Source of the DNA: Pseudomonadota bacterium
GTDB lineage: Bacteria > Pseudomonadota > Alphaproteobacteria > RF32 > CAG-239
Reading direction: 5' to 3'
Assembly (NCBI GenBank): GCA_018362935.1
Contig: JAHALQ010000009.1
Coordinates: 1-64,000 of the forward strand
DNA length: 64,000 nt
A program made the translations under genes and the position numbers. Positions 57,719 through 64,000 of the stretch are shown here, piece by piece. Every line of letters begins with the position of its first letter. The first letter of the stretch is position 1. The notes beneath the pieces are model-generated. The model worked only from the letters and a program-made list of their open reading frames with translations, searched no databases and was not told where the DNA came from.

Positions 57719-58969
57719 ATGCCGCTGCTCTTAAAAAACGTTATGCACCAAGGCCAAATAACCGACATCTTAATTGAAGACGGGCGTTTTGCTAAAATTG
57801 CTCCCGGTCAGGAAACAGCGGCAGCGCAAAAAATTGACTGCCGCAACAAAGCTGTCCTGCCCGCTTTCTACAATCTGCACTCACATGCCGGCATGAGCAT
57901 TTTCAGAGGTTTGAGCGATGACAAAGAACTTTTTGCCTGGCTCAACCAGGACATCTGGCCGCGCGAAGCCAGACTGACGCCGGAAATGATTTACCTGGCG
58001 ACCAAGTTTTCAATTCTCGAAATGATAAAAACCGGCACCGTCTTTTTCCTCGACATGTATTTTGAACAGCAGGAAATACTCAAAGCCGCGGCGGAAATGG
58101 GCGTCCGTACGGTTTCTGCCCTCACCGGCCTGGATTTGTTTGATGCCGCCAAAACCCGAATTGAAAAAGAAAAAATAGAAAAATACATTAACTGCCGGCA
58201 CGGCAATAAGGAACTCTGTGTCAAAGGCCTGATGATTCACGCGGTATACAGCGTTTCTGAAGAATTGATTCGTTATATTGTCAAACGCGCGCAGGAAGAA
58301 GGGCTATATCTGACTCTCCACGCCTCGGAAACCGCCAAAGAAGTCGAAGACTGCCTCAAAAACCATGGCTGCACGCCGATTGAATACCTTGACAGGCTTG
58401 GTGCTCTCGGCCCCAAAACAATCGTTGCCCACGCCGTCCACCTGACTGATAAAGACATTGCCCTGCTCGCCCGTAAAAAAGTTCCGCTTTGCTCTAACCC
58501 GGTGTCCAATTATAAGCTCGCTTCCGGTTTGTTCATGCTGCAAAAGCTCCAAAAAGCCGGTTGTGTTCTGACACTCGGTACTGACAGCATGGCGTCCAAC
58601 AACAACCTGAGCATGCTCGAGGAAATGAAACTCTGTGCCCTTTCGGCCAAAATTCAGTCCGGCGATGCCACGGCCGGACGCGCCGAAGACGTTTTTGCCA
58701 TGGCAACTGTCAACGGCGCCCGGGCTGTCGGACTTGACGCCGGTATCGTTGAGGAAGGAAAACTTGCTGACTGCATTCTTGTCGACCTCAACAACCATTT
58801 TCTGGTTCCCGATTACAACCTCATATCCAACATGGTCTATTCCGCCGACAGCTCCTGTATCGACACCGTTATCTGCAACGGCCGCATACTAATGCAGAAT
58901 CATCATGTTCCCGGCGAAGAAAAAATCATTGCCGAAATCAAAAAATTGAGCGATATTTTCAGAAATTAA
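57719..58969 (+). CDS. amidohydrolase, SAH/MTA deaminase-like
   Basis: A 416-residue cytosolic metal-dependent deaminase of the TrzN/MtaD family. Metal ligands are seen in HSHAGMSIF (His-x-His), MIHAVYSVSEE, HASET and TDSMASN. MtaD-type enzymes deaminate methylthioadenosine or S-adenosylhomocysteine. The final metal-binding Asp appears in LGTDS. It is co-transcribed with the sirtuin and shares a 4-nt convergent overlap with galE. Confidence 0.85.
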   Translation: MPLLLKNVMHQGQITDILIEDGRFAKIAPGQETAAAQKIDCRNKAVLPAFYNLHSHAGMSIFRGLSDDKELFAWLNQDIWPREARLTPEMIYLATKFSILEMIKTGTVFFLDMYFEQQEILKAAAEMGVRTVSALTGLDLFDAAKTRIEKEKIEKYINCRHGNKELCVKGLMIHAVYSVSEELIRYIVKRAQEEGLYLTLHASETAKEVEDCLKNHGCTPIEYLDRLGALGPKTIVAHAVHLTDKDIALLARKKVPLCSNPVSNYKLASGLFMLQKLQKAGCVLTLGTDSMASNNNLSMLEEMKLCALSAKIQSGDATAGRAEDVFAMATVNGARAVGLDAGIVEEGKLADCILVDLNNHFLVPDYNLISNMVYSADSSCIDTVICNGRILMQNHHVPGEEKIIAEIKKLSDIFRN

Positions 58970-59940
58970 AAGCGGCGGTTAAGCTCCCAGTTCCAAGCGG
59001 TGCGGATAATATCCTCAATATTGGTATATTGCGGAATCCAGCCGAGAATTTCTCTGGCCTTTTTATTATCGGCGTAAAGCCGTGTTGCATCGCCCGGACG
59101 CCGTTTGTCAATGACTACCGGACACTTCCGCCCCGTTACTTTTTCTGCCGCGGATATAATGTCCGTCACAGAAGTCGGAACACCCGTTCCAAGGTTTATA
59201 AATCCCTGGAATTCATCAATTTTTTCGACAGCCAGACGATGCGCCGCCGCCAAATCATCGACATGAATATAATCACGCAGGCATGTGCCGTCAGGCGTGT
59301 CATAATCGTTGCCCAGAATTTTGACATTTTCACGCTCGCCTTTAATTGCCTTTAACACCAGCGGAATAAGATGACTTTCCGGATGATGGCTCTCGCCAAG
59401 GCTTCCGTCAGGAGCCGCGCCTGCCGCGTTAAAATAACGCAGCGCAATGTATTTCAGACCGTATGCATCCGCATAATCTCTGAAAATATTTTCGACAATC
59501 TGTTTAGTCTTGCTGTACGGATTAAGAGGCAGCTGCGGATGATTTTCATCCATTGGCATATACTGCGGATCCCCATATACGCCGCACGTGCTTGAAAACA
59601 CGATTTTCCTGACATCATGCTCAAGCATGGCTTCCAGCAGATTCAGCGTACCAATAACGTTGTTGATGTAATATTTCTGCGGTTCAACAACACTCTCACC
59701 CATCATGATAAAAGCCGCAAAGTGTATTACGATATCAAATTTGTACTTGTCAAAGACTTTTTTCAAAGCCTCCCGATCCAGCAAATCGGCCTGCTCAAAA
59801 CCGGCACGGGCATCGACAGCCTCACGGTGGCCGTTGCCCAGATTATCCAGCACAACGCAGTCGTATCCCTTATCAATTAAATGTTTTAGAGTATGCGAGC
59901 CGATATATCCGGCTCCTCCGACAATAAGAATTTTTTGCAT
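58966..59940 (-). CDS. galE: UDP-glucose 4-epimerase
   Basis: A 324-residue SDR-fold enzyme that interconverts UDP-glucose and UDP-galactose using tightly bound NAD. The Rossmann motif GGAGYIGSHT is at residues 8-17. The active-site Ser/Thr lies in SSTCGVYG (116-123), and the Tyr-x3-Lys pair is Tyr142/Lys146 (YSKTK). It feeds glycan synthesis. No other sugar-nucleotide gene is adjacent. Confidence 0.95.
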   Translation of the reverse strand: MQKILIVGGAGYIGSHTLKHLIDKGYDCVVLDNLGNGHREAVDARAGFEQADLLDREALKKVFDKYKFDIVIHFAAFIMMGESVVEPQKYYINNVIGTLNLLEAMLEHDVRKIVFSSTCGVYGDPQYMPMDENHPQLPLNPYSKTKQIVENIFRDYADAYGLKYIALRYFNAAGAAPDGSLGESHHPESHLIPLVLKAIKGERENVKILGNDYDTPDGTCLRDYIHVDDLAAAHRLAVEKIDEFQGFINLGTGVPTSVTDIISAAEKVTGRKCPVVIDKRRPGDATRLYADNKKAREILGWIPQYTNIEDIIRTAWNWELNRRF

Positions 59941-60010
59941 GACAAAACCTCCGTTCTTTATCTTATCGGCAAAAAATATACTTTCAAGCAGGAATATCCA
60001 GTTGATAACA

Positions 60011-61510
60011 TTATCTGTATTTCAAACCCTTGTTTCGCGCTGCTTTTCCTATTGTGCTGATTTTTCGGCGTTTTATTAAGGGAGACAAGGATTCGTACAG
60101 ACCTTTTTTCATACATAGTTTAATTCTGTCTTGGTTTTCAACCCGCTGATATTTTTTGTCATTGGTAATTACAAAAGGAACTTCATTTTGCCGCAGCTCG
60201 TTTCCGTAATGCCCGTATAAGGCCGAGAGAAGAAAGCCGGTCGTATCGACAATGGCTGCGGCATTGCGGTAGCACTCGTTTCCGACAATATGGTGATGCT
60301 GCATGATTGTGTGCGCCGCATAATTTTCATAACCTTCGGCATTACCGAATTTCTCGGCATATTCGTCTTCAGTGCGGATTTTCAACAATATTATTTTGTT
60401 TTTGGTATCATAAGCCTTGACTTTCCCGACATCGGCAGGATTATAATCGCCCTCAATCACAACAACCTCACCGCAGATTTCGCTGCCGCCCGCGGGATAA
60501 CCGTTCATGGTCAGCTCATTCGTCCGCCGGATTCTGAAATTGTCAAGGCTGCGGTACGGGCGCTGCTGCAGTATATTGATAACCGGATAACCGTTTTTAG
60601 GGTTTGCCTCAACCGCAAATTCCATGTCTATCGGATGTTTAAGGCGGTGTTCGACACGGTTGACAATCGCCGAAAGCTTCATTAATGAGGCTTCAACAAA
60701 AGCCTCGTCATATTTTTCGCGGTTGTTGCCGAAATATTTTCCGATATTTTCCATATGCGCCGCATAAACCGGATTTTGATACAGATTGCTGACATCATAA
60801 AAGTCAAAGCCGAAACCATTTGTCGTTGTAATAAACTTATCCAGTTTGCGGACCGTGCCCTTTTCTTTGTTGACAATCATCTGTTCGGCCGTCTTATTTT
60901 CCACATAATGGACAACCACTTTGGCCGTGTCCGTGCGTCCGTCGGTCTCCGGCTCTGCAAAGGGTTGAGAATAAATGACGCCGGAGATTTTCGGATTAAT
61001 CATTTCCTGAATAATTACGGCCATCTGCAAATCCTTATAGCTGGGGCTTCCGGCCAAGACAGACGGATTATATAAGGATTTCAAAACGGCGACAATTCGT
61101 TTATTGACTTCGTTTATCTTAACATTCAGAAAACTGTCGCATGCCCCTGCCCCGATGGCAAGCTTGTCTTGTCCGGGATGCCAGTCTTCGCATTTGGCGC
61201 TTGAACGCACGGCTATCCGGCCGCCCTGCCGCGCCATCCAGCATTTAACCTCAAATTCAAGTTCTTTCGGCAGACGGAACTTATCATAAACTTCATCAAC
61301 CTCAAAATTATTGGCGGGAATATCAATGCCGAATGCGCTGAACGGTATAACCTTGGTTTGCGGAACCCTGACTTTTATCTTATCATTCTGAGGCATCCGC
61401 CCGATAATCTTATTAGCTTCGTATAAACCGTAAAACTTTCCCCCGCAGTCTTCCAATAATGCGGGACAAGAAACGATATCCGTAAAGTCTATCAGTTTTT
61501 TATCTTTCAT
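60011..61510 (-). CDS. PEP/pyruvate-binding-domain protein (PPDK_N-like), unknown function
   Basis: A 499-residue protein. The middle region resembles the ATP-grasp PEP/pyruvate-binding domain of PEP synthase: VRSSAKCED (101-109), GACDSFLNV, then MEFAVEANPKNGYPVINILQQRP. The N-terminal 85 residues and the C-terminal 130 are not recognised. The phosphohistidine-swivelling and PEP-TIM barrel domains of PEP synthase are absent; no catalytic TSHxA motif is seen. It could be an ATP-grasp phosphotransferase with a different partner, like rifampicin phosphotransferases (speculative). It is monocistronic. Confidence 0.6.
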   Translation of the reverse strand: MKDKKLIDFTDIVSCPALLEDCGGKFYGLYEANKIIGRMPQNDKIKVRVPQTKVIPFSAFGIDIPANNFEVDEVYDKFRLPKELEFEVKCWMARQGGRIAVRSSAKCEDWHPGQDKLAIGAGACDSFLNVKINEVNKRIVAVLKSLYNPSVLAGSPSYKDLQMAVIIQEMINPKISGVIYSQPFAEPETDGRTDTAKVVVHYVENKTAEQMIVNKEKGTVRKLDKFITTTNGFGFDFYDVSNLYQNPVYAAHMENIGKYFGNNREKYDEAFVEASLMKLSAIVNRVEHRLKHPIDMEFAVEANPKNGYPVINILQQRPYRSLDNFRIRRTNELTMNGYPAGGSEICGEVVVIEGDYNPADVGKVKAYDTKNKIILLKIRTEDEYAEKFGNAEGYENYAAHTIMQHHHIVGNECYRNAAAIVDTTGFLLSALYGHYGNELRQNEVPFVITNDKKYQRVENQDRIKLCMKKGLYESLSPLIKRRKISTIGKAARNKGLKYR

Positions 61511-61619
61511 AGTGCTTCATTATGCGCCGTTTTTTCCTTTTTGTCTATATTTTTCATGGTAAAACATTAAAACAAACTAAAAGATTAACATAATGAATTA
61601 ACTAATTGATTATGTGACA

Positions 61620-61823
61620 TTAAGCAGATTGCTCAAGCAGCGCAATTCCGGCCACGACCAACGTTACGCCAACCCAGCTGACCCAAGTTGCCATATCGTG
61701 AAAATAAAGCGTGCTGACCAAAAAAGTGCCAAATGATGATGCGCCGTTGTCTGGCTCAACTTAAACCCAAACGGCCAGCAGACTTCGCATAATCCGGCCA
61801 GAACCAGATAAAAAAATGGCATT
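61620..61823 (-). pseudogene. disrupted SMR-family drug-efflux gene
   Basis: Read on the minus strand, the ATG at 61821-61823 follows a good Shine-Dalgarno (AAGGAG) and gives MPFFYLVL, but a frame change soon follows. The next frame gives LAGLCEVCWPFGFKLSQTT, the E-containing first helix of SMR/SugE-like proteins. A third frame gives FGTFLVSTLYFHDMATWVS and then VGVTLVVAGIALLEQSA, the last helix and C-terminus. About 68 codons remain out of the usual 105, so frameshifts and an internal deletion have occurred. The gene is not functional. Confidence 0.75.
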
Positions 61824-61876
61824 TCCCTTCTCCTTTTTTTTCATGAAATAGTCGTTCTTCACAAAAAATAAAGGTG

Positions 61877-62407
61877 TCAGGGCTGAACTTCGGCAACATA
61901 CTCGTACCAGGGATTAATCAATGCGGTTGACGGCCCGAGGATGACCATATTTATTATGTCGGCCGCCAGCGAAAAAGGCAAAATCAGGATAAATTTGCCC
62001 AGACTGTTTTCCTTAAAATTAATGGCTGTATTGGTTGGCACCATTAAATATCCGGCAGAAATATCTTCGCCGTTAAAACCGGTGCGCCGGGCCCATTTGT
62101 CATTGGTCAGCTGGCTGCGCAGCAAAATTTTATGTTCGTCGCCGTTTTCATCAAGGATTGTCACTGTCTTTTCGGCAGAATCACGGCTCACCCGCAGCAC
62201 ATATTCGCCGTCCATAAATACAATTCTTCTCTTGTCTGCCGGTTTTTGGTTGACCATAATCTCGGTGCCGCGCACTTGTTCCAAAGTCATACCCTCTGTA
62301 TTTAACACGTCATTCAGAGGCAGGCTCTGCCGGTGACTGTGATAATTAGGAACAACGCACCCGGCCAAAACCCAGCAGCATAAGATAATTTTAGATGTTA
62401 CCCGCAT
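61877..62407 (-). CDS. lipoprotein of unknown function
   Basis: A 176-residue lipoprotein with the lipobox LAGC (Cys17). The mature protein is mixed alpha/beta with DGEYVLRVSRDSAEKTVTILDE and ends in a moderately hydrophobic stretch (about 137-160, LGKFILILPFSLAADIINMVILG). It shows no known family. Its stop codon lies 54 nt from the SMR pseudogene's start. It may be an outer-membrane lipoprotein. Confidence 0.7.
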   Translation of the reverse strand: MRVTSKIILCCWVLAGCVVPNYHSHRQSLPLNDVLNTEGMTLEQVRGTEIMVNQKPADKRRIVFMDGEYVLRVSRDSAEKTVTILDENGDEHKILLRSQLTNDKWARRTGFNGEDISAGYLMVPTNTAINFKENSLGKFILILPFSLAADIINMVILGPSTALINPWYEYVAEVQP

Positions 62408-62503
62408 GTTATAAACCTCTAATTATTCAACAAAAAGACAGGCTTTAATCCGATAATTCATACTTATCTTATTAATACTAATAAAAAATTAAAGGAGGAT
62501 ATA

Positions 62504-62767
62504 ATGACAGAGAAAAATTCTGAATACTGGTCTGAAGAGGTGACGCGCAATGAAGATTATCACACGCCGCCGGGAACATTTACCAAAAAGGCTGGCGAGA
62601 TAGTTAAAATTTTGCTGCGGGAAGCCGGTTATAATGCCTTAAAAGCTTTGCACCGCATTATTTTCTATATCAACCGCGCCGGTTCCAAATTGCCTAACGT
62701 CGACCAGGTTGAAAAAGCCAAAACAGATTTGGAACAGATTGAAAAAGAACAGAAAAACAATCAATAA
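62504..62767 (+). CDS. DUF3175-family protein
   Basis: An 87-residue helical protein. The C-terminal half (ALHRIIFYINRAGSKLP, AKTDLEQI) matches the DUF3175 signature IxFYINRAGxxL. The N-terminus (YWSEEVTRNEDYHTPPGTF) also fits. It has a strong Shine-Dalgarno (AAAGGAGGA). DUF3175 proteins have no assigned function. It is monocistronic and is followed by a terminator. Confidence 0.8.
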   Translation: MTEKNSEYWSEEVTRNEDYHTPPGTFTKKAGEIVKILLREAGYNALKALHRIIFYINRAGSKLPNVDQVEKAKTDLEQIEKEQKNNQ

Positions 62768-62777
62768 CAACCAATCG

Positions 62778-62804
62778 GCGGGGCTTTTCAGCCCCGTCTT
62801 TCTA
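62778..62804. terminator. terminator after the DUF3175 gene
   Basis: The 7-bp stem CGGGGCT / AGCCCCG with loop TTTC is followed by TCTTTCTAAATTTTT. It lies between convergent genes. Confidence 0.7.
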
Positions 62805-64000
62805 AATTTTTCGTTCCGAATTGCCGTCATAAGTATTTGCGAGAACACAAAAATTTCTGGCCTGCCGCCAAATTTTTTCGGTCTGCTCTGCCGTATATTC
62901 CTTATGCAAAAAGCTGACACGGTAAAAATCAGCTTTAACGGCAGCCGCGGCGTTCCCGGCATACCATGCTTTCTTATTCACCAATACGGTCTGGCAGTTT
63001 TCTGAAATTGCCTCATATTCCTCCGCCCCGCGCCGTAAAACAATTCTTTTTTTACGGCGGTCGCAATCTTTGCAGGCATTGTCGCGGATGCAGGCCGCAC
63101 TCGTAAACAAAGCGATATCCTCATAAACCGGCAAAACGACAGGAACCGGGCTTCTATCAGCCAATACCCGCCAGTTTTCCGGCATGTCTTCCGGAGAAAG
63201 CGTCACCCGCCCAGCCCCGGCTTCTGCCGCCAGCGCCGCCGCTTGGGTGTTGAACATGTAAATTTCATAATCAAAACTCAAATCAATGCCGTCCTGAGGC
63301 AGAACGCCCAGCCCCCAGTAATTGGCAACCTCCCATTTTTTATATCCCTGCGCCAGCAATTCGCCTGTTTTCTCTTTGAATTTTGCAACATTGCGGCAGA
63401 CCGCCGGCAGAGCCAGGCGGATTTTGTTTTTGGGAATAAAAGCCCAGTCGCCGCTGTCGCTGTCTTCTGCGAGCAAAATAACGGCTTCGTCAACTTCCGA
63501 CATATCAATATTTTTCAGAATTTGCGGCTGGTCGGTCTTAATAATCCACAGCCCTTTCGCATCCTGCCTGCCCGCTCCGACTGCCGGAAGCTTTCCGCTT
63601 ATTGTTTCAGGCTTAATTTGCGCATAAAGGTTGCGCCGCAGTTCATTAAGCAGAGAAGCCGGCACGAACAAACCTTTGTCGTTAACAACATCCAGATTAT
63701 GCAGCGCAAAACAGGTATCTCCGGTCTTGGCAAAAGCTTTCTCAACAGCTTCCTGAATTTTGGCCGCATCTTTAGCCTGTTCAAAAACACCGCAGATTTC
63801 CGCCCGGCAGCCGCAGCTTTCGGCAGTAATGCGTTCAGGTTCAACCACCACTCTGACGCTTATTTCCTGCAATGGGCGGAATTCCCGCGGTTTGGGTTTG
63901 CTGTACGGATAAGAGCCTTTAACATTGCTTGCCGACGCCAGATAAACCTTTAATCCTTTTTCCAGCTTATAATCATGCGGCGGCAAAGCAATTTCGACCA
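62802..64000 (-). CDS. U32-family peptidase (RlhA-like), partial C-terminal part
   Basis: The gene continues past the right edge of the window: the frame is open upstream as VEIALPPHDYKLEKG, so the TTG at 63986 is not the start. About 399 residues of the C-terminal region remain. The segment SLLNELRRNLYAQIKPET resembles the DUF3656/C-terminal domain of U32 peptidases such as RlhA, which introduces hydroxycytidine in 23S rRNA. The N-terminal TIM-barrel of U32 is outside the window. Cysteine clusters (SCGCRAEICG, ACIRDNACKDCDRRKK) may bind an iron-sulfur cluster. Confidence 0.7.
   Translation of the reverse strand, partial: VEIALPPHDYKLEKGLKVYLASASNVKGSYPYSKPKPREFRPLQEISVRVVVEPERITAESCGCRAEICGVFEQAKDAAKIQEAVEKAFAKTGDTCFALHNLDVVNDKGLFVPASLLNELRRNLYAQIKPETISGKLPAVGAGRQDAKGLWIIKTDQPQILKNIDMSEVDEAVILLAEDSDSGDWAFIPKNKIRLALPAVCRNVAKFKEKTGELLAQGYKKWEVANYWGLGVLPQDGIDLSFDYEIYMFNTQAAALAAEAGAGRVTLSPEDMPENWRVLADRSPVPVVLPVYEDIALFTSAACIRDNACKDCDRRKKRIVLRRGAEEYEAISENCQTVLVNKKAWYAGNAAAAVKADFYRVSFLHKEYTAEQTEKIWRQARNFCVLANTYDGNSERKI

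Noticed and set aside
61511..61876. purely non-coding gap
   Set aside because: On reading the minus strand it contains SMR transporter pieces, so most of it was annotated as a pseudogene instead.

Overview
The window looks like a chromosomal segment of an anaerobic or microaerobic alphaproteobacterium, possibly one of the uncultured host-associated lineages; this placement is inferred. The alphaproteobacterial signs are a lytic transglycosylase-rlpA-D,D-carboxypeptidase-tmk-holB-tatD-MBL block, an MlaD-DUF2155 pair, and a free-standing rpsD. The low-oxygen signs are a complete Rnf electron-transport operon with its own flavin transferase, a rubrerythrin co-transcribed with a Fur/PerR-type repressor, an iron-dependent alcohol dehydrogenase, and a ProRS of the archaeal/eukaryotic-like class. 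Genes are densely packed, with many 1-8 nt overlaps, and most transcription units end in clear hairpin-plus-T-run terminators.

Layout. 1-560: non-coding DNA, a REP-like palindrome and tRNA-Ser(UGA). 565-9373: cell-wall genes (lytic transglycosylase, RlpA, PBP5/6), then tmk, holB, tatD, an MBL hydrolase, a DHH phosphoesterase and an Fe-alcohol dehydrogenase. 9422-14456: proS, an unknown periplasmic protein, a cold-shock protein with a long leader, a highly structured RNA leader in front of a glycosyltransferase, and the PerR-like/rubrerythrin operon with a palindromic operator over its promoter. 14673-21677: unknown membrane and soluble proteins, metG, a degenerate nuclease-fold protein and trkH. 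21722-29117: DUF2155 and two MCE/MlaD genes, a Gld-type ABC exporter cluster and a histidine kinase. 29197-34659: tRNA-Lys(CUU), a ten-repeat WG protein, an HD protein, an AsmA-like protein, a DsbD-like reductase and a CDP-alcohol phosphatidyltransferase.

34762-41107 is an eight-gene operon, apbE-rseC-rnfB-rnfC-rnfD-rnfG-rnfE-rnfA, encoding the ion-motive ferredoxin:NAD oxidoreductase and its FMN-attaching enzyme. 41180-46237: an unknown protein, a family 5 uracil-DNA glycosylase, an outer-membrane barrel, NUDIX, a TPR-methyltransferase and rpsD. 46369-52385: a large membrane protein with an extracytoplasmic domain, followed by yejE and yejF without yejA or yejB, an HD nucleotidase and a small membrane protein. 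52430-55645: a flagellin remnant, then an operon of proline iminopeptidase, histidine phosphatase, a small helical protein and a zeta-type toxin. 55725-64000: a ParB-fold-like protein, queH, a sirtuin, an SAH/MTA deaminase-like amidohydrolase, galE, a PEP-synthase-like ATP-grasp protein, a broken SMR transporter gene, a lipoprotein, a DUF3175 protein, and the end of a U32 peptidase cut by the window edge.

The least explained elements are the 250-nt RNA leader at 12275-12540, the putative zeta toxin/antitoxin pair coupled to housekeeping genes, the orphan PEP-synthase-like protein, and the unknown pair at 14673-15814. The flagellin and SMR remnants are direct signs of gene decay.
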